A DNA stretch of 47,655 nucleotides from CBDHHC01 sp050633205 (GTDB lineage Bacteria > Pseudomonadota > Alphaproteobacteria > Rhizobiales > CBDHHC01): assembly GCA_050633205.1 (NCBI GenBank), contig JBOEGA010000060.1:1-47655 (forward strand). Direction: 5' to 3'. The notes under the pieces are model-generated. The model made no database searches and was not told the origin of the DNA. It saw only the letters and a program-made list of their open reading frames with translations. Shown in pieces: positions 1 through 7,587 of this stretch; positions within the stretch are counted from its first letter, which is position 1, and the number at the start of each line of letters is the position of its first letter. The position numbers and the translations under genes were made by a program.

Positions 1-26
1 TTAGGCGCTCTGCACAGCCCTGTTAA
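1..26. repeat. Partial copy of a dispersed palindromic repeat, cut by the window edge
   Basis: The first 26 bases are an exact reverse complement of 25597-25622, which forms the outer part and left arm of a larger imperfect palindrome there. Identity stops at about base 27 on the inner side, and the other side is cut off by the window edge. A perfect 26-base match over this distance is not expected by chance, so this is a copy of a dispersed intergenic repeat. The window may end here because the repeat broke an assembly, but that is inference. Confidence 0.75.
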
Positions 27-173
27 AGGGGCAGGAATTTTGTATAACTTCGCATCGGATAGGGTGGCGGGGCTACTGGTCTTTGATAATGTATAAAGTT
101 GGTTTTGCCGGTGTGTGGAGGAAGTCAACGCCAATGGCTATGACTTCCCTCCAAGGTCAGGACACAGATTGTG

Positions 174-1289
174 TTACTGGATCATGGTTTCGACACGATT
201 ATATTCCCAGATCTGTGCACCTACACTGCCAAGCGAATATGACACTGAGAACCCCTGCGGGCGGTTGCTGTAATCATACCACAGGGCTATGCCAACACCT
301 GCAATCAATCCATCGACGGAAGAAACGAAACCGTGTGACGGGCTCCATTTATCGAAATATTTTCGTGGTCTGTTGCCGATGCGATCGTTTGAAGCTTTGT
401 AGGCACTGATTACTATGTTGTTGCCTACCTGAAGGCTGAGGCCACCGGAATATCCGCGGGTCTGATAAATATATGGCCTGTTGCGTTTGGCTGTATCCAT
501 GCTGACACCGGTTTCCAGTGCTCCACCAATTCCGATTGATATACTTGATGCAATGCCTACGGTCATGGTTCTGTATCCGGCAAATCTTAGTGTTTCGAGA
601 GCTGCATTAATTTTGGGGTGGCGGTAAAGGACCCTTTGCAAAGCCTGCGGGTTTTTGGCTTTTGCCAGCTTTGCAATCAATTTGATCTGGTCTGCTCTGC
701 CAAGTGGGGAGAGAGCTCTTGCAAGGGCAAGGGTTAATCTCTTTAGTTTTTGTTTGTCACGTTTTGCGATATTAAGAAGGCCGTTTTTACCACCTGCTTT
801 TGTCGCTTTTCGTACGCAGTAACCTCTTTTTTTCTTCAGGCCTGCTCGACATGCTGACCGTGCTTTACAGGCTTTTTTTGAGTGAACCGGGAAAATAGTG
901 CGTTTGTATTGAGACGGGCAGGTCCAGCACTGGCCTCCACCTCGTGGATCAAAAAAGGAAGGACGTCGACACCCTACAGATTTATGGCGCCTGGCTCCTG
1001 ACCAATGGCCGACAATTTTGCCACGTCTCTGACAGGCTTTTTTACCTTTTAAAGGGAATATTGTTCTTTTGTAGCCTCCCGGGCAAGACCAGCATTCCCT
1101 GCGCTTAATGTCATAGAACTGACCACGGCCGCATCGTTGAGCTTTTCCGCTATATCTCGCCTTTGACCAACTGCAAGCTGGCTGATTGACCCCACCACAT
1201 GCAGCAGCCTGCGCAACTGATGGCGATATGATTGCCCCGGCAGAGGCGAAAAAAACTGCAATAAGCAGTGATTGAAGTATCTTAAACAT
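174..1289 (-). CDS. Secreted cysteine-rich repeat protein of unknown function
   Basis: I do not recognise this 371-residue protein. The ATG at 1289 is chosen because it is preceded by a GGAGA-type ribosome binding site and opens a typical signal peptide (hydrophobic core, then AQA-type cleavage near residue 28). An upstream in-frame start would bury the signal. The mature N-terminus has two copies of a Cys module, with cysteines at about 53, 66, 69, 86 and 107, 121, 124, 141. Each shares the pattern CW-x-CP-x2-YKRTIFP-x4-KAC. A basic linker follows, then a helical stretch at about 165-235. The glycine- and aromatic-rich C-terminal 130 residues contain alternating small and hydrophobic residues, as in beta structure. 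The paired CxxC-like spacing suggests disulfides or metal binding in the periplasm or outside the cell. No neighbour points to a role. Confidence 0.7.
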   Translation of the reverse strand: MFKILQSLLIAVFFASAGAIISPSVAQAAACGGVNQPACSWSKARYSGKAQRCGRGQFYDIKRRECWSCPGGYKRTIFPLKGKKACQRRGKIVGHWSGARRHKSVGCRRPSFFDPRGGGQCWTCPSQYKRTIFPVHSKKACKARSACRAGLKKKRGYCVRKATKAGGKNGLLNIAKRDKQKLKRLTLALARALSPLGRADQIKLIAKLAKAKNPQALQRVLYRHPKINAALETLRFAGYRTMTVGIASSISIGIGGALETGVSMDTAKRNRPYIYQTRGYSGGLSLQVGNNIVISAYKASNDRIGNRPRKYFDKWSPSHGFVSSVDGLIAGVGIALWYDYSNRPQGFSVSYSLGSVGAQIWEYNRVETMIQ

Positions 1290-1507
1290 TCTCCAGTTTC
1301 CTTGGTTTTCAGTGTTTTGAATATGTTTATTGACCATGCTTGCAAACCTGATTTCGTAAGTTAGACGCATGCGAATTAAGATCCTTGGTACTTCCATAAT
1401 TTTTTTTGAAATTTTTTACTGGCAGTACCTGTTGCCAGCAGAGAAATATACTTTTATGCTAACTAGACTGATTGATCTATTTTTTAGATATTATAAAGGA
1501 AAGTCTG

Positions 1508-1927
1508 ATGTACCCTTATTCTGATGCAGAAATAGAAAACCGACTTAAAACAAATGCACTCTCGAATGGCTTTAATGCATGGCTCAGTGTTGAGTTACTT
1601 GCTGCGGGTAACGGGCAGTTAGAAAGCCTGATTGAAATACGGCCTGATATGACGCAGCATCACGGATTTGTGCACGGAGGAATAGTGGGAGCGTTTGCCG
1701 ATAACAGTTGTGCCTGGGCGGCAGCAACAGTGGCCGGGGATGTGGTGACTTCGAGCTATACTATTCAATTTCTGGCTCCTGCTGTGGGTGACAGGTTGCG
1801 AGCAAAAGCAAAAACCATTAAAGCAGGTAAACGAAATATTTCGGTAGAAACTCAGGTATTCTGCGAAAATAACGAAGGAGAAAGCAAGCTGGTGGCTATA
1901 GCACTGGCTTCTATTGCCAATGTCTAA
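1508..1927 (+). CDS. PaaI-like hotdog-fold thioesterase
   Basis: This is a 139-residue single-domain hotdog protein. The helix-start motif HHGFVHGGIVGAFAD, at about residues 51-65, is the PaaI/YdiI signature, with the HGG turn and an acidic residue at the end of the active-site helix. The C-terminal strands (SYTIQFLAP, then VETQV) complete the fold. The family hydrolyses acyl-CoA or aryl-CoA thioesters in the cytosol, and the substrate cannot be read from the sequence. The start at 1508 is preferred to one 12 codons upstream because AAGGA sits seven bases ahead of it. The gene overlaps the following TetR regulator by eight bases, so the two are almost certainly co-transcribed. The regulator probably controls this unit. 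Confidence 0.85.
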   Translation: MYPYSDAEIENRLKTNALSNGFNAWLSVELLAAGNGQLESLIEIRPDMTQHHGFVHGGIVGAFADNSCAWAAATVAGDVVTSSYTIQFLAPAVGDRLRAKAKTIKAGKRNISVETQVFCENNEGESKLVAIALASIANV

Positions 1928-2474
1928 GATTCCGACACGAGTGAGGTTAATTCGGGCTGCTACCACGCTTTTTCAGCGATACGGGTATGCAGCAACCGGT
2001 ACGAATGAGATACTGGCAAATGCGAAAGCGCCTCGAGGCTCTCTTTACCACCATTTTCCCGGTGGTAAAGCTGATCTGGCTTATGCCTGTGTTGACCTTG
2101 TTACAGAGGATGTTGTTGAGGAAATAAGACGCCTCAGGCTTATGGGGAAAAAATCAGCAGAGGTTCTTAAGTCCCTCGCCCTCGGCACAGCAAAATGGCT
2201 TGAAGAAAAGGAATGGCAGGAAGGACCGTTACTTCCCGCTTTCATACATGAGTTTTCAGCATCTGATGAGCTGATGATGACAAAAATAAGAGATTCATAT
2301 AGCAGGATTCAGACTGAGCTTGTTCAAATGCTGATGGTTGAAGGCGCAGAAAAAGAGGATGCAGCTATACGTGCAAACAATATGCTGGCTATACTGACCG
2401 GAGCGGAAATATTATCAAGGGCCTTAAAAAGTTCAATCCCCCTTCAAAATTGCACTGATATAATCGGGCTGTGA
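1920..2474 (+). CDS. TetR/AcrR family transcriptional regulator (LmrA/YxaF-like)
   Basis: This 184-residue protein has a classic TetR N-terminal helix-turn-helix: RLIRAATTLFQRYGYAATGTNEILANAKAPRGSLYHHFPGG spans about residues 9-50, including the SLYHHF recognition helix. The P-G-G-K after the HTH and the C-terminal core with W-x-EGP-x-LP resemble the LmrA/YxaF subgroup. ATG at 1920 is chosen over a TTG two codons upstream. The start lies inside the end of the thioesterase gene, which implies translational coupling. It likely represses its own operon, and perhaps the epoxide-hydrolase-like gene 100 bases downstream. The ligand is unknown. An AT-rich imperfect palindrome (gatcagtatatatactgat) lies just after the stop codon, ahead of the hydrolase gene, and could be an operator. 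Confidence 0.88.
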   Translation: MSKIPTRVRLIRAATTLFQRYGYAATGTNEILANAKAPRGSLYHHFPGGKADLAYACVDLVTEDVVEEIRRLRLMGKKSAEVLKSLALGTAKWLEEKEWQEGPLLPAFIHEFSASDELMMTKIRDSYSRIQTELVQMLMVEGAEKEDAAIRANNMLAILTGAEILSRALKSSIPLQNCTDIIGL

Positions 2475-2476
2475 AT

Positions 2477-2496
2477 GATCAGTATATATACTGATA
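2477..2496. promoter_or_regulatory. Palindromic candidate operator before the hydrolase gene
   Basis: The sequence reads ATCAGTATATATACTGAT, a perfect 18-base palindrome in the short gap between the TetR gene and the epoxide-hydrolase-like gene. Length, symmetry and position fit a TetR-family operator, so the regulator encoded just upstream could control the hydrolase. No footprint or second copy was found, so the assignment is inference. Confidence 0.5.
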
Positions 2497-2579
2497 GACA
2501 TGAGTATAATATGGACCTTCTTGTTCTGAACCATTTCTCCCCATAATATCTCCCAGGATCTTTTGGAGAAATATCTTTG

Positions 2580-3557
2580 ATGACAATTGAGCATAAAACA
2601 ATTCAGGCTAACGGTATAAATTTAAATGTAGCAGTGGCTGGTGAAGGCCCGCTTGTGCTGCTTTGTCATGGGTTTCCCGAACTATGGCTTTCCTGGCGAG
2701 CACAAATTATTGCGTTATCTGAAGCCGGCTATCGTGTCGCCGCTCCCGATATGAGGGGGTATGGAGATACAGATGCTCCGGAAGAGATTGAAAAATACTC
2801 TGTTTTCCATCTTGTCGGAGATATGGTTGGTATTGTTCATGCCCTTGGTGAAGAAAAGGCAGCGGTCGTTGGCCATGACTGGGGATCTTATGTGGCCTGG
2901 AAATCTGCACTTTTCAGGCCTGATATTTTCCATGCTGTTGCCGGACTTTCAGTTCCTTTTGTCAGGCGTGCACCGCAACAGCCTATTTCCATGATGCGCA
3001 AAACCGCAGAGCGGCATGAGGCGGAGTTTTATCAGGTCTGGTTTCAGGAACCGGGAGTAGCCGAAAAAGCGTTTGAATCTGATGTCAGGGCGATGCAGAC
3101 GGGGATGTTCTATACCTGCTCAGGTGATGCCCCTGATGACAAATTATGGGAACCTGCATGGCCTAAAGGAACGGATCAGAGTGCGCATTTCAAAGAGAAT
3201 GCAATCCGGCCTTCCTGGCTAAGTGAAGAAGAACTTGAGGTCTATATCAGTGCATTTGAGAAGAAAGGATATCGCGGACCCCTGAACTGGTACCGCAATA
3301 TTGACAGGAACTGGGAGCTAACGGCAGCATATGAGGACGCCAAAATTCAGGTGCCGGCCTTATTTATGATCGGCGACAAGGACCTGACAATGAATTTTGC
3401 CAAGCCTGCAATTGAGCACCATGATAAAGTTGTTCCTACACTTACCAAATCTGTTGTAGTTCCGGGAGTTGGGCACTGGATACAACAGGAGGCTCCTGAC
3501 ATTGTAAACAAAGAGCTTCTGGAGTTTCTTGGCAAGCTGAATATTGAGAGTTCATAA
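2580..3557 (+). CDS. Alpha/beta hydrolase, soluble epoxide hydrolase family
   Basis: This is a 325-residue alpha/beta hydrolase of epoxide-hydrolase type. The oxyanion motif HGFPE begins at residue 30. The nucleophile elbow GHDWGS puts Asp100 at the catalytic position; aspartate, not serine, marks epoxide hydrolases and haloalkane dehalogenases. A helical cap follows (about 130-230) with tyrosines that could supply the ring-opening proton. The catalytic histidine is His299 in GVGHW. The HGFPE form and total length favour epoxide hydrolase over dehalogenase. ATG 2580 follows GGAG by 12 bases; a TTG one codon earlier is an alternative. The gene has its own spacer with a palindromic candidate operator, and the TetR gene is upstream. 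The natural substrate is unknown. Confidence 0.88.
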   Translation: MTIEHKTIQANGINLNVAVAGEGPLVLLCHGFPELWLSWRAQIIALSEAGYRVAAPDMRGYGDTDAPEEIEKYSVFHLVGDMVGIVHALGEEKAAVVGHDWGSYVAWKSALFRPDIFHAVAGLSVPFVRRAPQQPISMMRKTAERHEAEFYQVWFQEPGVAEKAFESDVRAMQTGMFYTCSGDAPDDKLWEPAWPKGTDQSAHFKENAIRPSWLSEEELEVYISAFEKKGYRGPLNWYRNIDRNWELTAAYEDAKIQVPALFMIGDKDLTMNFAKPAIEHHDKVVPTLTKSVVVPGVGHWIQQEAPDIVNKELLEFLGKLNIESS

Positions 3558-3638
3558 GAGGTTTTTCGGCAGTTTTAACTGCATTTTCATGCCTTTATGT
3601 ATCATATATTGACTGGAGCAACATACAGGGCATGAACA

Positions 3639-3950
3639 ATGCAGGATTTTATTGTTGGCATTTTTGATGATTACGGGTTGCTAGTCCCCTATTCCATCAT
3701 TATTGCATTCATAGGCCTGAGCGCTTCCAGTATTAGCCAGTTGATTGCATCTCTGGCTATTATCTGCGGCTTGTATGTGCTTATTTTTAAAATGTTTGCG
3801 ATGACGCTTGAATTTGGCCTACTTGATCTGACTGACTTTTTCGGGTTGCCTGCCGAGCAGGGCAATCTCCTTATGATGGGGCTGTTTGTTTACTCGGTGG
3901 GTATTGGCACCTATCTCATCAAGGGAGTTGTGCTCGATAAAAATATGTAA
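3639..3950 (+). CDS. Small membrane protein of unknown function
   Basis: This encodes a 103-residue hydrophobic protein with three predicted membrane segments at about residues 15-33, 36-56 and 78-97. A short loop (LLDLTDFFGLPAEQGN) separates the last two. I do not recognise a family. It ends 12 bases before the convergent stop of the DUF371-RsmI gene, and no obvious hairpin terminator lies between them. ATG is the only reasonable start. Codon use looks like that of its neighbours, and the hydrophobic pattern is too regular to be random, so I accept it as a gene. Confidence 0.65.
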   Translation: MQDFIVGIFDDYGLLVPYSIIIAFIGLSASSISQLIASLAIICGLYVLIFKMFAMTLEFGLLDLTDFFGLPAEQGNLLMMGLFVYSVGIGTYLIKGVVLDKNM

Positions 3951-3962
3951 CCCCCAGCGCAA

Positions 3963-5213
3963 TCAGTCAGACTCTTTCATGTTGACTATCATAGCAAATG
4001 CATCCCGTTTTTTCATGGACGAGGTTTTTGCAATTGCAGAGGCAAGCATTTTTGTAGGACAGCCTTCGTCAAGTAATGCCTGAACAAGAGCCAGTGCTTC
4101 CAGATTTATTTCAGTGCTTTCCTCTTCCTGAATTTCAGCACCTTCAATAACGATAGCCAGTTCACCTCTTGGCTTATCCTGCTGAGATATCTCCTCTGAA
4201 AGCTCCTGAGCAGTGCCCCGGTAGATATGCTGCGTATGCTTGGTAAGATCTTTGCAGACCGCTATATGCCTGTCACCCAGCGCGGTCTGTATATCGTTCA
4301 GTGTTTCGACAATACGGTGAGGAGATTCAAAGAATACGACTGCATAGGCTGCCTGTTTAAACTGCTCAAAGAGACGGGTACGAGCACCGGTTTTTCTGGG
4401 AGGAAACCCAATAAAGCGGAAGTCTGCTGCGGAAATTCCTGATAATGACAAGGCTGTTGTTACTGCATCCGGCCCTGGAACCGGGCAGACTTCGATATTA
4501 TGCTCTATAGCAGCACTTACTATATGAAAGCCGGGATCAGAAATTAGAGGCATTCCGGCTTCTGATACAAGTGCGATCCGGTCTCCCTGCTGAAGGCGCG
4601 CAAGTATCTGAGGTGTACGGTTACGTTCATTGTGGTCATGGTAGGAAATAAACTCGGAGGTAATACCAAATTCAGTAAGCATTGCCCTTGCCGTTCTTGT
4701 ATCTTCAGCGATTACTGCATCGACACTTTGCAATATATCAAGTGCGCGCAGTGAAATATCCGAAGAGTTTCCTATTGGCATACCAACGATATAGATTACT
4801 CCCTCGACCGCTTCCTGTGTTGCAACCTGAGTTATTGTTACAACCAGTTCTGCCCCAGGTTTTTGAAGCTCCTTTACCAACTCACGGTTTAAAGCGGATG
4901 ATCCTCTGGACGAGGATGTGCAAAGTGTTCTTGGTTGTGGCTTATCATTCCTGCGGATGATCAATGGATCACCCCGCCTGAACAGAGGATTCATACGAGC
5001 CTGAATGACTTCTTCAATACCGTTACAACTGAGATGTATGCTAACACTGCCCCGCAATGCCAGCAGAGCTTCTTCGTCATATTCACAGTCAATACCAATT
5101 ATGCAGGTGCCTGTCTGGGTAATATCGGTATCATGGGTAAATTCAAAGGTTTTAGCATGGGTGGCCTTGATATTCGGATGGCCTTTGCAGGTAATGACAG
5201 CTTTGTTTGGCAT
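3963..5213 (-). CDS. rsmI: DUF371-RsmI fusion: tetrapyrrole-methylase-fold rRNA methyltransferase with an N-terminal DUF371 domain
   Basis: This is a 416-residue two-domain protein. Residues about 138-416 are RsmI-like: MPIGN at 145-149, AEDTRTAR at 169-176, SEAGMPLISDPG at 217-228, PVPGPDA at 244-250, FFESPHR at 294-300 and a KDLTK motif. RsmI 2'-O-methylates C1402 of 16S rRNA using SAM. Residues about 6-128 match my memory of DUF371 (CKGHPNIKATHAKT start, G-x-CIIGI, GDPLIIRR, SALNRELVKELQ-x-PGAE), a domain I know mainly from archaea. Ordinary RsmI is about 280-290 residues and lacks it. Two loop residues differ from the usual TPIGN and SDAGTP (Thr to Met in both, Asp to Glu), which hints at a paralogue with altered activity. 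ATG 5213 has an AGGA site; a start 26 codons upstream would add junk. It lies 11 bases after the A1408-type methyltransferase gene, as an operon. Confidence 0.85.
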   Translation of the reverse strand: MPNKAVITCKGHPNIKATHAKTFEFTHDTDITQTGTCIIGIDCEYDEEALLALRGSVSIHLSCNGIEEVIQARMNPLFRRGDPLIIRRNDKPQPRTLCTSSSRGSSALNRELVKELQKPGAELVVTITQVATQEAVEGVIYIVGMPIGNSSDISLRALDILQSVDAVIAEDTRTARAMLTEFGITSEFISYHDHNERNRTPQILARLQQGDRIALVSEAGMPLISDPGFHIVSAAIEHNIEVCPVPGPDAVTTALSLSGISAADFRFIGFPPRKTGARTRLFEQFKQAAYAVVFFESPHRIVETLNDIQTALGDRHIAVCKDLTKHTQHIYRGTAQELSEEISQQDKPRGELAIVIEGAEIQEEESTEINLEALALVQALLDEGCPTKMLASAIAKTSSMKKRDAFAMIVNMKESD

Positions 5214-5224
5214 AAGTTTTCCTG

Positions 5225-5872
5225 TTAAATCGCTATGGCTTCTATAAGCATTGTGGTGCGATTTGAGCCGCGAACCAGATGTCGGCCCCACATAGTTCTG
5301 ACAGGAGGGTCGCCTGCAAAAACCTCGCTTTTACTGACTTCAAACCCTGCCTGCCTGTAGGCATCTGGCAGATCAGGATTATCAGCGGGTTTTTTTAATT
5401 CCCCCAGACCTAAACGCTGCATATAATCATCATCTTCAAATACGGAGTAGTTTAACAGAACCGTTAACTCTGCTCCTGTTTTACAGATAGCCCGTATCTT
5501 TTTCAGGTTATCTATATCCGGTTCAGATGTAATGCGCATTAAAGAACCCCATGGGTAATTTATGGACACAATATCTGCCAGATTTTCAAAGGGGCCAGGA
5601 AGATTTTCTGCTGCTCCACGAATATAAAGAGCATTAGGCAGTCCACCCTTTTTGGGCTTAGAGGCGGCCGTTCGAGAGTTCTTCTGCATATTTTCAGCAG
5701 CAGCATCTATACCTATACAGAGGCATTCAGGGTCTTCTTTTGCAGCATCAAGAATAAAGCGACCATCACCAGTGCCTATATCGATAAGGACCTTGTCCTG
5801 TATGAAACTTTCCCTCCAGTCATCAGTTAATGGAAGGATTTGCTTGCCAGCGATCTGGTGGAATGAAGCCAC
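5225..5872 (-). CDS. KamB/NpmA-like 16S rRNA (adenine-1408-N1)-methyltransferase homologue
   Basis: This is a 215-residue Rossmann methyltransferase. Its motifs follow the KamB/NpmA family, enzymes that methylate N1 of A1408 in the decoding site and confer aminoglycoside resistance. They are IDIGTGDGRF (motif I, 30-39), GID (54-56), KPKKGGLPNALYI (72-84), AENLP (88-92) and INYPWGSLMR (104-113). The two tryptophans that stack on the flipped-out A1408 in NpmA have counterparts at Trp108 (PWG) and Trp195 (MWGRHL). The basic tail (RHLVRGSNR) is also kept. The GTG start at 5872 is preceded by GGAG at 11 bases. The gene sits 40 bases after a spermidine synthase gene and 11 bases before DUF371-RsmI. 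Known members are resistance genes of antibiotic producers or plasmids; nothing here suggests an antibiotic cluster. A housekeeping or regulatory methylation is possible. Confidence 0.82.
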   Translation of the reverse strand: MASFHQIAGKQILPLTDDWRESFIQDKVLIDIGTGDGRFILDAAKEDPECLCIGIDAAAENMQKNSRTAASKPKKGGLPNALYIRGAAENLPGPFENLADIVSINYPWGSLMRITSEPDIDNLKKIRAICKTGAELTVLLNYSVFEDDDYMQRLGLGELKKPADNPDLPDAYRQAGFEVSKSEVFAGDPPVRTMWGRHLVRGSNRTTMLIEAIAI

Positions 5873-5912
5873 TGAATTATCTGCTCCGGAAAATTAATTA
5901 CGTAACCAGTTA

Positions 5913-7514
5913 TTACCGGACTTTGGGCTTATTGATCAAGTCTGCCGGGTTATTCTTCAAATCTGCAAGGTAGAGCTGATAAAGAACCGGTTCAAAAATC
6001 GAGTTTTTTGGAACATTGTAAAGTTTTCCGGTATCTTTTCCAAAGGTCATAGATGCGTGAAAGCTTTCCGGCGTGAGATATTTTGTATCTGCCTGAATTG
6101 TACCGATATTGATATCCTTTACCTTTGACGCCATGTTGAAGCCCCAGATACCAAATGCTGGAATTGTTACATGATAGCTTTTTGTTGCCGCAAAGACCTC
6201 TCCCATAGTCTTTTCAATAGACCAGAAAGTCTGCCTGGCAAAGAAAGGGGAAGAACTCTGACTTACCAGGATACCATCTTCACTCATACGACGTGAGAGC
6301 ATGGTATAGAACTCGATAGAATACAGCTTACTAATCACTTCATTATGAGGATCAGGGAAGTCAAGAATAACACGGTCGTAGGTTGGCCCTTTGCGTTTGA
6401 TAAAGATAAAGCCATCCTCATTATAAATATGGACACGCTTGTCACTCAAACTGTCTTTATTCAGTTTGCGCAGAGGAGCAAAATCCTTTCCCATTCTGGT
6501 CATTGCAGGATCGATATCGACTAGATCAATGCGTTTAATGCCGGGGTATTTAAGCAGTTCTCTAACCGCGAGGCCATCTCCTCCCCCCATTACCAGTACG
6601 TTCTCAATTTTGCCGGGAGCAGCCATTACAGGGTGGACCAGAGATTCGTGATACCGATGCTCGTCAATTTCCGAGAATTGAATATGGCCATCAATAAACA
6701 GCCTTAAATCTCCACGCTTCCAGTCATTGGTTACGATCAGCTTCTGATAAGGTGTTTGTTTATGCCAGATTACCTGATCGAAATAGAGATTCTGCTGGGC
6801 AATTGAGGTAAGCCTTGTGCCTATTATTGTCAGGGTAAACAGAGTGGCAAAGACACAGATTACTATAATCAGCAGCTCTTTGGGTTTCTCGAGGTATTTA
6901 CGTAAGTAGATAACATTAAGGAAAGCGACAAAAATATTAATGAGGCCTATAGCAAATGAAGCTCGAACCAATCCAAGGCCGGGCAGAAGAAGAAGGGGGA
7001 ATGCTACCGAACCTATCAATGCTCCGACATAATCAAGAGACAGAACATTCGCAATTGACTTCCTTACGCCACCGACCTGACTAAGAATGCGTGTCAGAAT
7101 TGGTATCTCCAGACCAACCAATGTGCCAATCACCAGAATGAAAGAAAACATGATCGTCTGGTACATGAAAGGTGTAAAAGGGAAAGCAAAAAACAGTGAG
7201 ATACTACATACGCCACCAATAAGTGCCAGAGCAACTTCGATATAGATAAAGTTCTGAATCAGCTTATCTTTTATGAACTGACTCAGAAAGGACCCTATTC
7301 CCATGGCGAACATAAAGAAGCCAATGGTAATTGAGAACTGATAGATACTATTGCCAAGAAGGTAAGTTGAAACAGCTCCTATAATCAGCTCATAAACAAT
7401 GCCACAAAGAGCAACAACTGAAATTGACAGCAACAGAATTGCGGCCTGAGCTGGTGGCAAGTCCCCATAGACCTGTTTATCTGTATTATCCTGATTTTCG
7501 TATGTGATCGTCAT
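5913..7514 (-). CDS. speE: Membrane-embedded spermidine synthase (polyamine aminopropyltransferase)
   Basis: This is a 533-residue fusion of an integral membrane domain and an aminopropyltransferase. Residues 20-235 hold about seven membrane segments. Residues about 245-480 form the catalytic domain, with VLVMGGGDGLAVREL (decarboxylated-SAM site), DLVDIDP, and LDFPDP carrying the catalytic Asp. The soluble SpeE enzyme is about 280-310 residues; the longer membrane form is a known bacterial variant. It transfers the aminopropyl group from decarboxylated SAM to putrescine, giving spermidine and methylthioadenosine. SpeD, which makes the co-substrate, is 1.8 kb away on the other strand. No clear Shine-Dalgarno precedes the ATG at 7514. 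A strong hairpin separates it from the upstream gene. Downstream genes follow at 40 and 11 bases and may be co-transcribed. Confidence 0.85.
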   Translation of the reverse strand: MTITYENQDNTDKQVYGDLPPAQAAILLLSISVVALCGIVYELIIGAVSTYLLGNSIYQFSITIGFFMFAMGIGSFLSQFIKDKLIQNFIYIEVALALIGGVCSISLFFAFPFTPFMYQTIMFSFILVIGTLVGLEIPILTRILSQVGGVRKSIANVLSLDYVGALIGSVAFPLLLLPGLGLVRASFAIGLINIFVAFLNVIYLRKYLEKPKELLIIVICVFATLFTLTIIGTRLTSIAQQNLYFDQVIWHKQTPYQKLIVTNDWKRGDLRLFIDGHIQFSEIDEHRYHESLVHPVMAAPGKIENVLVMGGGDGLAVRELLKYPGIKRIDLVDIDPAMTRMGKDFAPLRKLNKDSLSDKRVHIYNEDGFIFIKRKGPTYDRVILDFPDPHNEVISKLYSIEFYTMLSRRMSEDGILVSQSSSPFFARQTFWSIEKTMGEVFAATKSYHVTIPAFGIWGFNMASKVKDINIGTIQADTKYLTPESFHASMTFGKDTGKLYNVPKNSIFEPVLYQLYLADLKNNPADLINKPKVR

Positions 7515-7537
7515 GTTTTTATAGTCTTTAAAATGAA

Positions 7538-7568
7538 AAAACCGGAGTATTATGAGTACTCCGGTTTT
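7538..7568 (-). terminator. Rho-independent terminator
   Basis: A perfect 12-bp stem (AAAACCGGAGTA with TACTCCGGTTTT) and a 7-base loop are followed on the minus strand by a T-rich tract. It lies after the anchored EF-hand-like protein gene and just before the spermidine synthase start, so the latter needs its own promoter or read-through. Confidence 0.85.
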
Positions 7569-7587
7569 CAGGTGCAGTTATTTAAAC

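Noticed and set aside
98..110. 13-base match (AGTTGGTTTTGCC) between the window start and about 25130
   Set aside because: Matches of 13 bases are expected several times by chance in a window of this size.
83..409. Plus-strand open frame at the left edge
   Set aside because: It overlaps the end of the secreted Cys-rich gene in antisense, has no ribosome binding site or recognisable domain, and shows a random-looking composition.
5214..5291. 26-codon N-terminal extension of the DUF371-RsmI gene
   Set aside because: It overlaps the end of the KamB-like gene, lacks a ribosome binding site, and the DUF371 match begins after the internal ATG, which has AGGA upstream.
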